DNA of 64,000 nucleotides from the NCBI RefSeq assembly GCF_023823685.1, contig NZ_JAMXBF010000001.1, positions 558,001 through 622,000 of the forward strand, in the 5' to 3' direction. Every line of letters begins with the position of its first letter. Position 1 is the stretch's first letter. A program made the translations under genes and the position numbers. Of the stretch, positions 11,233 to 20,343 are shown piece after piece. This stretch comes from Pseudomonas subflava (GTDB lineage: Bacteria; Pseudomonadota; Gammaproteobacteria; Pseudomonadales; Pseudomonadaceae). The notes beneath the pieces are model-generated. The model saw only the letters and a program-made list of their open reading frames with translations, did not search any database and was not told the origin of the DNA.

Positions 11233-12159
11233 ATGGCCGGCATTCTCGATACCGTTGATCAACGCACCCAGCTGGTGGGCGAGAACCGCCTGGAAATCCT
11301 CATGTTCCGCCTGGCCGGGCGCCAGCTGTTCGCCATCAACGTGTTCAAGGTGCAGGAAGTCCTGCAGCTGCCGCGGCTGACCCTGATGCCGCACCGCCAC
11401 CCTTACGTGTGCGGGGTGGTCAACCTGCGCGGCCAGACCCTGCCGGTGATCGACCTGTCCCAGGCCATCGGCATGCGCCCGCTGACCCCCAGCGAGAACA
11501 GCACCATCATCGTCACCGAATACAACCGCTCGGTGCAGGCCTTCCTGGTCGGCGGGGTGGATCGCATCCTCAACCTCAACTGGGAATCCATCCTGCCGCC
11601 ACCGGGCGGGGCGGGGCGCCAGCACTACCTGACCGCCATCACCAAGGTCGACGATCAGATCGTCGAGATCATCGACGTGGAGAAGGTGCTGGCGGAAATC
11701 GCGCCGATGAGCACCAAGGTCTCCGACGAGAAGCTCGGCGAGCCGCTGCTGGCCAATGCCGTCGGGCGCGAGGTGCTGCTGGTGGACGACTCCAGCGTGG
11801 CCCTCAACCAGCTGCGTGAGACCCTGACCCAGCTGGGCATTCGCCCGCACACCGCCAGCGACGGGCTCAAGGGTCTGCAGCAGCTGAAGAAATGGGCGGA
11901 CAGCGGCGAGGTGATGACCGACAAGCTGCTGATGGTCATCACCGACGCCGAAATGCCGGAGATGGACGGCTATCGCCTGACCACCGAGATCCGCAACGAC
12001 CCGCGCCTCAAGGACCTCTACGTGGTGCTGCACACCTCGCTGTCCGGCAGCTTCAACGAGGCGATGGTGAAGAAGGTCGGCTGTGACAACTTCCTCTCCA
12101 AGTTCCAGCCGGACAAGCTGGTCGACGTCATTCTGGATCGCCTGCGCCGCGACGTCTGA
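11233..12159 (+). CDS. cheV: CheV: CheW-like coupling protein with receiver domain
   Basis: This 308-residue hybrid adaptor has a CheW-like domain (about 20-160, with VVNLRGQTLPVIDL) fused to a receiver domain (about 178-305) with Asp185-Asp186, phospho-acceptor Asp238 (ITDAEMPEMDG) and Lys290. CheV couples receptors to CheA and its phosphorylation modulates adaptation. It is transcribed away from the main array and its 3' end faces a further MCP across 18 bases. Its ATG is preceded by AGGAG at good spacing. The close association suggests it serves the neighbouring receptors. Confidence 0.95.
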   Translation: MAGILDTVDQRTQLVGENRLEILMFRLAGRQLFAINVFKVQEVLQLPRLTLMPHRHPYVCGVVNLRGQTLPVIDLSQAIGMRPLTPSENSTIIVTEYNRSVQAFLVGGVDRILNLNWESILPPPGGAGRQHYLTAITKVDDQIVEIIDVEKVLAEIAPMSTKVSDEKLGEPLLANAVGREVLLVDDSSVALNQLRETLTQLGIRPHTASDGLKGLQQLKKWADSGEVMTDKLLMVITDAEMPEMDGYRLTTEIRNDPRLKDLYVVLHTSLSGSFNEAMVKKVGCDNFLSKFQPDKLVDVILDRLRRDV

Positions 12160-12177
12160 GGTCGCGGCGTTTCTGCG

Positions 12178-13869
12178 TCAGATTCCCAACGCTGCCGGCG
12201 CGATGCCGGCACTGATGGTGCCCCAACGCCGGCCACCGACATGCACCGGGGTGTAGATCACGAAGACGATGGTACTGGTACCCGGGATGACGAAGGTGCC
12301 CATGCTCAGGTGCTGGCATTGACGAACGCTGTTCATCTCGCTCTCGCTGACCGGAATGAAGCGTTGATGCATGCTCTTGGCCGCATCCACCTGAGGGTTG
12401 CCGGTCGGCGGTTGTGAGGCGGCGCTGCGGGCAGCCGGCAGGTATCCGCGCTCGGTCATCGGAACCAGATAGAGCACTCCGTCCTTGCCGCCGTGGTCCC
12501 ACTCGTCGAGCAGCGGCTGGATGCGCCGGCGATAGGGCTCGACCCAGCTGACATCATGTTTCTGCGGATTGGTGTTGGGAATCGGCCGGTAGTTCTGATC
12601 GAACAGGTCGACGCCTGAGGCTTTCAGTTCTTCCAGCTGTACCTCGATCAGATCGCGGCGCTGAAACAACATGTCGGTGATGGCTTCCAGCCGTCCGCTG
12701 CCGAGGCGGAAACTGCACAATTGCTGTACCAGCAGGTTGGTGGTGTCGCGCAAAGTATCGGCCTGGGCGAAGTTCTGCTTCATCCGGTCGCCGATGCCCA
12801 GGCTGAGCTCGCGGATGCGGTTGCTGTGCTGGTGGGTTTCCTGATTGGTGGCGTTGAGCTCTTCCAGGGCGCTACTGACCATCAGCAGGTCGTCATTGGC
12901 CTGCTGGAAGTCGCTAACCATGAGCTCGAACTGCTCGGTAGCGGTGTTCACCACGGTGCTGGTGGCGGCGCTCTGTTCCAGCATGCGCAGGGTCTGGACG
13001 TCCGCCCCATCCATGGCGCCGGTCATTTCTTCCATCAGTATGCCAATCTGCTGAGCGGCGGTGCCGACCTTCTGCGACAGGTTGCGCACCTCGTCGGCGA
13101 CCACGGCGAAACCGCGGCCCGCCTCGCCGGCGCGAGCTGCCTCGATGGCGGCGTTGAGTGCCAACATGTTGGTTTGGGCGGAGAAGTCCTGCACGGTGAC
13201 CAGAATTTCTCGCACCTTGCCGGTGGTGGAGCCGAGCGCCTCGATGTTGTGACGGAAGCCGTCCATGGTCAGGTTGACGTCCTGCATCTGGCGCCGGGCT
13301 TCGCTCAATTGCCGTTGCGACTGATGCGCCATGTCCAGGTTGCGGCTGTTCATCTCGGTGATGCCACCCGCGCGCGCGGAAATATCCTGCAGCGCTGCCG
13401 TGGTCTGTTCGCTGGCATGGAAGATCAGGTCCGACAGGCTTTGCTGCTCTCCGGCTTCCTTGGCCGCCTGTTCGGACTGCAGGCGGGTCGCTGCGGATGT
13501 CAGGGCGATCTGCAGGCTGTTGTGTTGCAAGCTGGTGATGCTCTGGCGTAGGCGGCTAGCCAGCTTTTGAAGGCTGACGGCGTCATCCTGATCGTCGCCT
13601 TCGCTGACGTTGCTAAGATCGATCAGCTGTCCGTTGATGGCCTCCAGTCGACCCGCCAACGGGTTGCGCTTGGCCCCTTTGCCCAACTGCCAAGTCAGCA
13701 GCAGAAGCGGTAATGCCAGTAGGCCGGCGACCAGGCGCAGGCTATTGTCGGCATGGATCAGTACGGCACCGAGCAAAATGACCTGGCAGGCCAGCAGCAA
13801 GCACAGCGGGGAAAACAGGGGCAGGCCGGACGCCTGCGCGGTGGTAGTCGTGGATGGGGAGTTGTGCAT
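12178..13869 (-). CDS. MCP with membrane anchor and C-terminal cytoplasmic Cache/PAS-like domain
   Basis: This is a 563-residue protein. Two hydrophobic segments near the N-terminus (about 19-38 and 44-61) are separated by only a few residues, so there is no periplasmic sensor. The signalling region contains the tip [18 protein letters not shown] (231-248) and [10 protein letters not shown]. After the MCP domain, residues 400-563 form a separate domain ([15 protein letters not shown], then [19 protein letters not shown]) like the sensor domain found at the C-terminus of many cytosol-sensing MCPs. It would therefore sense an intracellular signal. A CRP-like palindrome lies 56 bases upstream. 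Codon use seems slightly less GC-biased than in its neighbours. Confidence 0.9.
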   Translation of the reverse strand: MHNSPSTTTTAQASGLPLFSPLCLLLACQVILLGAVLIHADNSLRLVAGLLALPLLLLTWQLGKGAKRNPLAGRLEAINGQLIDLSNVSEGDDQDDAVSLQKLASRLRQSITSLQHNSLQIALTSAATRLQSEQAAKEAGEQQSLSDLIFHASEQTTAALQDISARAGGITEMNSRNLDMAHQSQRQLSEARRQMQDVNLTMDGFRHNIEALGSTTGKVREILVTVQDFSAQTNMLALNAAIEAARAGEAGRGFAVVADEVRNLSQKVGTAAQQIGILMEEMTGAMDGADVQTLRMLEQSAATSTVVNTATEQFELMVSDFQQANDDLLMVSSALEELNATNQETHQHSNRIRELSLGIGDRMKQNFAQADTLRDTTNLLVQQLCSFRLGSGRLEAITDMLFQRRDLIEVQLEELKASGVDLFDQNYRPIPNTNPQKHDVSWVEPYRRRIQPLLDEWDHGGKDGVLYLVPMTERGYLPAARSAASQPPTGNPQVDAAKSMHQRFIPVSESEMNSVRQCQHLSMGTFVIPGTSTIVFVIYTPVHVGGRRWGTISAGIAPAALGI

Positions 13870-13924
13870 GGGCTACACCGAAAGCGTTTTTATTGATTTT
13901 ATGTGTCGGCCAATCTAGCAACTT

Positions 13925-13940
13925 CGTGATGTCCATCACG
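13925..13940. promoter_or_regulatory. CRP/Vfr-like palindrome upstream of the MCP and MOSC genes
   Basis: CGTGATG and CATCACG form a perfect inverted repeat with a 2-base centre in the divergent intergenic region. It fits the CRP-family core GTGA-N6-TCAC. It also contains TGAT-N4-ATCA, the core of Anr/Fnr-type sites, but lacks their outer T/A pair. It lies 56 bases upstream of the MCP start and 53 bases upstream of the MOSC start. Confidence 0.45.
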
Positions 13941-13992
13941 TCGATCTTAAGTGTTAATGATCGATTCATACTTTCTGCTTACCGGGGAAACC

Positions 13993-14796
13993 ATGCAGCT
14001 TTCCGCTCTCTACCGCTATCCGCTCAAGTCCGCTCGCGGCGAGAGCCTCGTCAGTTCACCGCTGGAAAGTCTCGGGCTGCACGGCGATCGCCGATGGATG
14101 CTGGTGGAGCCGGAGAGCGGGCGCTTTCTCACCCAGCGCCTGTTGCCGCAGCTGAGCCAGCTGAGTGCGCTGTACAACGCGGATGGCGGCCTCAGCCTGA
14201 GCGCGCCGGGTTTCGACGGCCTCGAGGTAGCGCTGCCGCAGCCCGACCAGGATCTGCGCGGCGTGACCCTGTGGCGCGACACGCTGCGCGTACCGGATGC
14301 CGGCGACGCCGCGGCCGAATGGCTGAGCCGCTTCATCGGCCGGCCCTGCCGCCTGGTGCAGGTGCCCGAGGCGCGTGCGCGCCAGGTCGATACCGGCTAC
14401 GCCCAACCCGGCGACAAGGTGGCGTTCGCCGATGGCTTCCCGTTGCTGCTGATCGGCCAGGCGTCGCTGGACGATCTGGCCGCGCGGGTCGGACGGCCGC
14501 TGGAGATGCTGCGCTTTCGTCCCAATCTGGTAATCGAGGGCAGCGCGCCCTACGCCGAGGACGGCTGGAAGCGCATTCGCATCGGCGATCTGGAGTTCGA
14601 CGTGGCCAAGGGCTGCAGCCGCTGCATCCTCACCACCATCGACCCGCAGACCGGCGAGCGCAACGCCGACCGCGAGCCTCTGACCACCCTGAAGACCTAC
14701 CGTGAGCGCAACGGCGAAGTGTATTTCGGCCAGAACCTGCTGCCGCGCGGCATCGGCGAGCTGCGCGTGGGCATGCCGGTGGAGGTGCTGGAGTAG
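13993..14796 (+). CDS. MOSC-domain protein (YcbX type)
   Basis: This is a 267-residue protein. The N-terminal MOSC_N beta-barrel domain (LSALYRYPLKSARGE, GLHGDRRWML) is followed by a MOSC domain with the conserved cysteine region KGCSRCILTTIDPQTG (about 206-221) and RPNLVIEG. Family members bind a molybdenum cofactor through that cysteine; YcbX of E. coli detoxifies N-hydroxylated bases. The long form seen in YcbX often has a C-terminal ferredoxin domain, absent here. The start is chosen for the GGGGA just upstream. Its physiological substrate is not known. Confidence 0.88.
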   Translation: MQLSALYRYPLKSARGESLVSSPLESLGLHGDRRWMLVEPESGRFLTQRLLPQLSQLSALYNADGGLSLSAPGFDGLEVALPQPDQDLRGVTLWRDTLRVPDAGDAAAEWLSRFIGRPCRLVQVPEARARQVDTGYAQPGDKVAFADGFPLLLIGQASLDDLAARVGRPLEMLRFRPNLVIEGSAPYAEDGWKRIRIGDLEFDVAKGCSRCILTTIDPQTGERNADREPLTTLKTYRERNGEVYFGQNLLPRGIGELRVGMPVEVLE

Positions 14797-14801
14797 CTGG
14801 C

Positions 14802-14862
14802 GTAGCCCGGATGTAATCCGGGAAGTCGCGAGGATGTGATTCCCGGATTGCATCCGGGCTAC
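14802..14862. repeat. REP-like inverted repeat
   Basis: The arm GTAGCCCGGATGTAATCCGG at 14802-14821 is matched by an inverted arm at 14842-14862 that ends in ATCCGGGCTAC, with 19-20 bases between. A nearly identical arm occurs at 48406-48426 in this window. It sits just after the MOSC gene and before a terminator hairpin, a common position for Pseudomonas extragenic palindromes. Confidence 0.8.
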
Positions 14863-14895
14863 AGCAAACTGGAATGGGGCTGTAGCTGAAACGAG

Positions 14896-14922
14896 AAGGG
14901 CGCCCATGGGCGCCCTTATTTT
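14896..14922. terminator. Bidirectional rho-independent terminator
   Basis: A perfect stem AAGGGCGCCC/GGGCGCCCTT with a minimal centre is followed by TTATTTT on the + strand. It ends the MOSC transcript. Between it and the slt stop (14923-15097) I see no gene, repeat or clear promoter. Confidence 0.8.
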
Positions 14923-15097
14923 GTTCGAAGCTGTTCACGAGCTATCGAGCTGGAGAAAAACCAGGCGGGGAGAGCTGAGGAAGCGGACTGGGCTCGCACG
15001 CGAGTTGACGGATGGTCAATGAGCATTCCGACCGGGCTGGCGACCAGGCTATTCCCAGCGCAGTTTTTCGATACGCAGCGTGCTTGTGGGCAGGTTC

Positions 15098-17023
15098 TCA
15101 CTGGTCGTCGAAGAAGCGCTCGTGCCAGTCCACCAACGGCTGCGGCGCGCCGAGTTTCTGGCCATAGATCACCGAGTAGGACAGTACGTTCTGCACGTAC
15201 TGGCGGGTCTCGTCGAAGGGAATGTTCTCCACCCACACATCGAAGGCCAGGTGATCGGCGCCGCGCAGCCACTGGCGCACGCGGCCTGGGCCGGCGTTGT
15301 AGGCGGCGGAGGCGAGCACGCGGTTGCCGTTGAACTGCGCGTGCACCTGGCTCAGGTAGGCGGCGCCGAGCTGGATGTTCTTCTCCGGCACCAGCGCCTG
15401 CTTGGGATCGCCCAGGGGGATGCCGAACTTGCGCGCGGTCTCCTTAGCGGTGCCCGGCATGAGCTGCATCAGGCCCATGGCTCCGACCGGCGAGCGGGCG
15501 TCGGCCATGAAGGCGCTCTCCTGGCGGGTGATGGCAAACACCCAGCTGGAGTGCAGGCCGCGCACCTTGGCCTGCTGGGTCAGGCTGCTCTGGTGGGCCA
15601 TGGGGAAGCGGATGTCCAGGTCGTCCCAGTACTTGGCCTGGCTGATGGTGCGGATGGCCGGGAAGTACCACTGCCTGTCGAAGGCCAGCTTGGCCTGGGC
15701 CACCAGCTCCTCGCGGCTGAACAGGCGGCTGACGTGATACCACTCGCGACGGCCGTCGACGATCTGGCCACGGTCATGGAATTCCAGTGCGCGGCGGATG
15801 CCGGCGGTGCTGCGCACCTTCTGCATCAGCTGCGGGTCGATGGCCATGGGCTTGTTGTTGAGGCTGTAGGGCGCCTGGATGCGGTCGGCGGCGAGGAAAC
15901 CATAGAAGTCGCGCTCCTTGGCCAGCTGTTCGTAAAGCGCCAGGGCCTGCTGATCCTCAGGCTTGGCCAGCTGCAGGCTACGCGCATGCCAGTAACGCCA
16001 GCGGCTGGTGGTGGCCAGGTCGGCGGGCAGGCGGCTGGTCAGCTGGTAGGCGTCCTCCCAACGACCGTGGCGTAGCAGCAGACGGGCGCGCCACTCGGAG
16101 ACGGTGTTGTCGCGCAGTTCCGGGTCGTATTGGGCCATGACCTGCAGGGCGCGCGCGTCGAAGCGCTTGGCCAGGGTCAGGCCGATCTCGCGGGCGATGG
16201 CGACCTTCTCCTCGGCGGAGAACGGCAGTCTGGCGGCATAGACTTCGAGCAGGCCGAGGGCCTTCTCCGGGTCCTGGCGCGCCAGGCGGCGCAGGCCGAG
16301 GCCGGCGGCGTCGGCCATGTAGCGGTCGGCCGGCGCGAAGCGCGCGGTCTGGCTCATCATCTGCGGCTTCTGCGCCGCCTCCAGCATCAGCTGGCCCTGG
16401 CTGCCGAGGGTCGGCAGGCCCTTGATCAGGTAGCTGGCCAGGCCGAAGTTGCGCGCCTCGGCGGCCAGCTTGGCGCGCTGCCAGCGGCGCTGCTCGCTGA
16501 GCTGACCGTCGGCGCGCCAGGTGCTGAACAGGGCATCGCAGGCATCGGGCTGGGACTTGCCGACCAGCCACAGCTTCTCGGTCGCGGCGCGCGCCTCGGC
16601 CTTCATGCCCTGCTTGTACAGGTACTGGCCGTAGAGGCAGTCCAGCTCGGTGAAGTTGAGTTTCGGGTCGTAGTGGTTGGCGAAGGTCTGCCACTCGCCG
16701 CGCTCGGCCAGCCAGCGCAGCCAGCGCAACTTCATCCAGCCGGCCTGGGGCAGGTCGCCGTGCTCGGTGAGGAAGGCTTCGATCTCGTCGTTGTTCGCCC
16801 ATTTCAGCCGCGCGGTCAGCTCGTCATAGGCCAGGTACGGCTCGAGCGGGTAGTCGGCGAGGGCGTTGGCGTAGCGCAGGTACGGGCCCTTGTCGCCCTT
16901 GGCCAGGGCGCGTTTGGCTTCGTCGTACATCTGCCGCTGCTGGGTCAGACTGGCGGCCTGGGCGGACAGGGAAAGGGTGCTAACGAGCAGGAGGGACAGC
17001 AGCTGATACAGGCGACGGGGCAT
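15098..17023 (-). CDS. slt: Soluble lytic murein transglycosylase Slt
   Basis: This is a 641-residue periplasmic enzyme. A signal peptide (residues 1-24, cleavage near AQAAS) is followed by a long alpha-superhelical U/L domain and a C-terminal goose-lysozyme-like domain. The catalytic Glu502 lies in TRQESAF, and MGLMQLMPGTA and SAAYNAGPGRV are the other family motifs. It cleaves the MurNAc-GlcNAc bond, releasing 1,6-anhydro-muropeptides; NagZ, encoded further along this window, acts on the recycled products. The ATG beginning MPRRLYQ gives a proper signal peptide, so the longer upstream frame was not used. The length is normal for Slt70 proteins. Confidence 0.95.
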   Translation of the reverse strand: MPRRLYQLLSLLLVSTLSLSAQAASLTQQRQMYDEAKRALAKGDKGPYLRYANALADYPLEPYLAYDELTARLKWANNDEIEAFLTEHGDLPQAGWMKLRWLRWLAERGEWQTFANHYDPKLNFTELDCLYGQYLYKQGMKAEARAATEKLWLVGKSQPDACDALFSTWRADGQLSEQRRWQRAKLAAEARNFGLASYLIKGLPTLGSQGQLMLEAAQKPQMMSQTARFAPADRYMADAAGLGLRRLARQDPEKALGLLEVYAARLPFSAEEKVAIAREIGLTLAKRFDARALQVMAQYDPELRDNTVSEWRARLLLRHGRWEDAYQLTSRLPADLATTSRWRYWHARSLQLAKPEDQQALALYEQLAKERDFYGFLAADRIQAPYSLNNKPMAIDPQLMQKVRSTAGIRRALEFHDRGQIVDGRREWYHVSRLFSREELVAQAKLAFDRQWYFPAIRTISQAKYWDDLDIRFPMAHQSSLTQQAKVRGLHSSWVFAITRQESAFMADARSPVGAMGLMQLMPGTAKETARKFGIPLGDPKQALVPEKNIQLGAAYLSQVHAQFNGNRVLASAAYNAGPGRVRQWLRGADHLAFDVWVENIPFDETRQYVQNVLSYSVIYGQKLGAPQPLVDWHERFFDDQ

Positions 17024-17182
17024 GGTACATCCGGGGGCAGCAGGAACGGAGCGGGGCGACGAGAACGCTAGCTTAGCCTGTCGCACCTGCCGGGAGAATG
17101 GCAAGGCCGCCGCGACAAACCGGCCGCGGCCCGCCCGGCCAACTCGGTTAGAATGCGCGCCTGTTCACGAAGGTGGTAGCCA

Positions 17183-19087
17183 ATGACCCTGCTCAAGTTT
17201 TCCGACGTTTCCCTGGCCTACGGTGCCATGCCCCTGCTCGACGGGGTGTCCTGGCAGATCGCGCGGGGCGAGCGGGTGTGCATCATCGGCCGCAACGGCA
17301 CCGGCAAGTCGAGCATGTTGCGCCTGGTCAAGGGCGACCAGATGGCCGACGACGGCGAGATCTGGCGCGCCCCGGCGCTGAAGATCGGCGAGTTGCCGCA
17401 GGAGCTGCCGCGCGCCGATGAGCGCACGGTGTACGACGTGGTTGCCGAGGGCCTGGCCGACGTCGGCGCGTTGCTCGCCCAGTATCACCATCTCAGCCAG
17501 CACATCAGTGGCGACGACGACCTGGCCAGGCTGACCCGCGTGCAGCAGGAACTGGAAGCGAAGGATGGCTGGCGTCTGCAGCAATTGGTGGAGAGCACCC
17601 TGAGTCGCCTGCAGCTGCCGGCCGACAAGACCCTCGCCGAACTCTCCGGCGGCTGGCGTCGTCGCGTGCTGCTGGCCCAGGCGCTGGTGGCCGAGCCCGA
17701 TCTGCTGCTGCTGGATGAGCCGACCAACCACCTGGACATCGGTGCCATCGCCTGGCTGGAAGAGGCGCTGCTGGGCTTCGGCGGCGCCGTGCTGTTCATC
17801 ACCCACGACCGTTCCTTCCTGCAGAACATGGCGACGCGCATCCTCGAGCTGGACCGCGGCCACCTGATCGACTGGAACGGCGACTACGCCAGCTTCCTGG
17901 TGCACAAGGAGCAGCAACTGGCGGCGGAAGAGACCGCCAACGCGCTGTTCGACAAGCGCCTGGCCCAGGAGGAGGTGTGGATTCGCCAGGGCATCAAGGC
18001 GCGCCGTACCCGCAACGAAGGGCGCGTTCGCGCGCTCAAGGCCATGCGCCAGGAGCGCGGCGAGCGGCGTGAGCGCCAGGGCAAGGCGAACATCCAGCTG
18101 GACGCGGCGGAGAAGTCCGGCAAGCAGGTGATAGTGGCGGAAAATGTCAGTTTTGCGCACCCAGGGGGAGCCGCGCTGATCCGCGATTTCTCCTCGGTGC
18201 TGCAGCGCGGCGACCGCATCGGCCTGCTCGGCGCCAACGGCACCGGCAAGACCACGCTGCTCAAGCTGCTGCTCGGCGACCTGCAGCCCACTAGTGGCAC
18301 GATAGTGGCAGGTAGTAAACTCGAGGTGGCTTACTTCGACCAGCTGCGCCATCAGCTAGAGCCGGAGAAGACCGTCATCGACAACCTCGCAGAAGGTCGC
18401 GAATTCATCAGCATCGACGGGCAGAACCGCCACGTGCTGAGTTATCTCGGGGATTTCCTGTTCAGTCCGCAACGGGCACGCACGCCGGTCAAGGCGCTGT
18501 CCGGGGGGGAGAGGGCGCGCCTGCTGCTGGCCAAGCTGTTCAGCAAGCCGGCCAACCTGCTGGTGCTGGACGAACCGACCAACGACCTCGATGTGGAAAC
18601 CCTCGAGCTGCTCGAGGAGGTCCTGCTGAATTTCCCCGGCACCGTGCTGATGGTCAGCCACGACCGGGCGTTCCTCGACAACGTGGTGACCAGTACCCTG
18701 GTCTTCGAAGGCGAGGGACGGGTGCGCGAATACGTCGGCGGCTACCAGGACTGGTTGCGCCAGGGCGGTTCGCCACGGCTGCTGGGCGTCGGCGAGAGCA
18801 AACCGGCCCGGGGCGATACATCCGTGGCCGCGCCCGAATCGGCGCCCGCGGTAGCGGCTCCGGCCGCGAAGAAGAAGCTCAGCTACAAGCTGCAGCGAGA
18901 GCTGGACGCCATCCCCGGGCAGATCGACGCCCTGGAGACCCAGCTGGCGCAGTTGCAGGGGCAGATCGCCGATCCGGCCTTCTACCAGCAGGCACCGGCC
19001 ATCACCGGGCCGGCGCTGGAGCGCCTGCAGCGCCTACAAGAAGAGTTGGACCAATTGCTGGAGCGTTGGGCCGAACTGGAAGAATGA
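17183..19087 (+). CDS. uup: ABC-F ATPase Uup
   Basis: This is a 634-residue protein with two ABC cassettes. Cassette one has Walker A GRNGTGKSS, signature LSGGWRRR and Walker B LLLLDEPTNHLD. Cassette two has GANGTGKTT, LSGGERARLL and LLVLDEPTNDLD. The inter-domain ABC_tran_Xtn linker is rich in Arg and Lys, and a C-terminal coiled coil (about 565-634) is the Uup DNA/ribosome-binding extension. There are no membrane segments. ABC-F proteins act on ribosomes; Uup is also linked to lower precise transposon excision in E. coli. It is divergent from slt across 159 bases and is followed 21 bases on by a Cys-motif gene. Confidence 0.95.
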   Translation: MTLLKFSDVSLAYGAMPLLDGVSWQIARGERVCIIGRNGTGKSSMLRLVKGDQMADDGEIWRAPALKIGELPQELPRADERTVYDVVAEGLADVGALLAQYHHLSQHISGDDDLARLTRVQQELEAKDGWRLQQLVESTLSRLQLPADKTLAELSGGWRRRVLLAQALVAEPDLLLLDEPTNHLDIGAIAWLEEALLGFGGAVLFITHDRSFLQNMATRILELDRGHLIDWNGDYASFLVHKEQQLAAEETANALFDKRLAQEEVWIRQGIKARRTRNEGRVRALKAMRQERGERRERQGKANIQLDAAEKSGKQVIVAENVSFAHPGGAALIRDFSSVLQRGDRIGLLGANGTGKTTLLKLLLGDLQPTSGTIVAGSKLEVAYFDQLRHQLEPEKTVIDNLAEGREFISIDGQNRHVLSYLGDFLFSPQRARTPVKALSGGERARLLLAKLFSKPANLLVLDEPTNDLDVETLELLEEVLLNFPGTVLMVSHDRAFLDNVVTSTLVFEGEGRVREYVGGYQDWLRQGGSPRLLGVGESKPARGDTSVAAPESAPAVAAPAAKKKLSYKLQRELDAIPGQIDALETQLAQLQGQIADPAFYQQAPAITGPALERLQRLQEELDQLLERWAELEE

Positions 19088-19108
19088 GCAAGCCTGCCGG
19101 AGAGATGC

Positions 19109-19795
19109 ATGGCGATTGAGTACCGCATTACCCTGGATGACAACCATCAGTTCAGCTACAGGATCGAGCTGGACCGTCAGTACGATCCCCAGGGAGCCGA
19201 GGCGACGCCAAAGTGGACGCGCCTCGAACACAACCAGTGCAGCAATTGCCCGCTCAGCAAGGATCAGTACAGCCGCTGCCCGGCGGCCGTCGACCTGCAC
19301 CGGGTCATCGAGGATTTCCATGGTCTGCCGGCGGTGAAAAAGGCGCACGTCTGGGTGCGCACGCCGGAACGCGAATACACCAAGCAGGTGGGGCTTGAAG
19401 AAGGCCTGCGCTCGCTGCTCGGGGTGATCATGGCCACCAGTGCCTGTCCGGTGCTGGGTCGCCTGCGGCCGATGGCGCAGAACCACTTGCCGTTCGCCAG
19501 CAGCCAGGAGTTCATCCTGCGCACCATCTCGCTGTACCTGGCCCGCCAGTACTTCAACTTCCGCGAAGGACGGCGCCCGGACTGGGAGCTGAAGGGGTTG
19601 GTGCGTCAGTTCCAGCAGCTGCAGCTGGTCAACCAGGCGTTCTGGCAGCGCATCCTGGATGTATGCGAGGGCGATTCCAACCTCAAGGCCTTCCTCACCT
19701 TCTTCTCCATGTCGTCGAGCCTGACGGTGTCCATGGAGACCCAGCTGCAAAAGATCCGTCCGCTGGTGATGAGCGCGGGCGACGTTCAGGAATGA
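19109..19795 (+). CDS. Conserved hypothetical protein with CxxC-x9-C motif
   Basis: This is a 228-residue soluble protein without signal or membrane segments. The N-terminal third resembles a small beta domain and contains CSNCPLSKDQYSRC (residues 48-61), a candidate metal or redox site, plus another cysteine in TSACPVLGRLRP. The rest is predicted helical. I recall a conserved protein of unknown function (PA3018) in this position. It follows uup by 21 bases on the same strand, so co-transcription is likely. No function is claimed. Confidence 0.75.
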   Translation: MAIEYRITLDDNHQFSYRIELDRQYDPQGAEATPKWTRLEHNQCSNCPLSKDQYSRCPAAVDLHRVIEDFHGLPAVKKAHVWVRTPEREYTKQVGLEEGLRSLLGVIMATSACPVLGRLRPMAQNHLPFASSQEFILRTISLYLARQYFNFREGRRPDWELKGLVRQFQQLQLVNQAFWQRILDVCEGDSNLKAFLTFFSMSSSLTVSMETQLQKIRPLVMSAGDVQE

Positions 19796-19801
19796 CCGAA
19801 G

Positions 19802-19827
19802 AGGCCCACGGCATGAGCCGTGGGCCT
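19802..19827. terminator. Strong hairpin between convergent genes
   Basis: An 11-bp perfect stem, AGGCCCACGGC/GCCGTGGGCCT, has a 4-base ATGA loop and lies between the convergent Cys-motif and usp genes. No clear T run follows on either strand, so termination would rest on the stem or on Rho. Confidence 0.55.
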
Positions 19828-19832
19828 GTGGT

Positions 19833-20270
19833 TCACTCCTTCTTCAGGCGCACCGCCAGCACGTCGCACGGCGCGCCGTGCAGCACGTCATTGGCGGTGG
19901 AGCCGAGCAGCAGGGCGAGGCCGTGGCGGCCATGGCTGCCGACGACGATCAGATCGCAGCCCTGTTCCTCGGCCAGGCGATGCAGCTCCTGGCGAGGCTG
20001 GCCGTAGGCCAGGTGGCGCTGATCGGGGCCGAGCGCCGGGTAGCGCCCGGCGAAGCTCTGCAGGTGCTCGCGGGCCTGGTCGAACTGCTGCTGCTGGAGC
20101 AGCGACAGGTCCATCGGTACGTCGCCGCCAAAGGCCATGGCCATGGGCTCGACGATGTGCACGAGGGAAACCTTGGCGCCGTTGGTGGCGGCGATGGCCA
20201 TGGCACGCTCGGCGACCGGATGGCATTCCTCGGTCAGGTCGACGGCGATCAGGATGTGTCGGTACGGCAT
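19833..20270 (-). CDS. Universal stress protein, UspA family
   Basis: This is a 145-residue single Usp domain. The N-terminal strand HILIAVDLTEE and the C-terminal ATP-binding pattern G-x2-G-x9-G-S (GSHGRHGLALLLGSTAN, about 112-128) indicate an ATP-binding Usp. The start is the ATG preceded by GGAGGAG. Such proteins help survival in stationary phase or under oxygen limitation; the specific role of this one is unknown. It is divergent from the next gene. Confidence 0.92.
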   Translation of the reverse strand: MPYRHILIAVDLTEECHPVAERAMAIAATNGAKVSLVHIVEPMAMAFGGDVPMDLSLLQQQQFDQAREHLQSFAGRYPALGPDQRHLAYGQPRQELHRLAEEQGCDLIVVGSHGRHGLALLLGSTANDVLHGAPCDVLAVRLKKE

Positions 20271-20343
20271 CTGAGTCTCCTCCACTGAGTGGCATGCTTG
20301 CAGTATGGTGCTGCTCCCTTCATAACACAGGCTTTTTCCCCGC

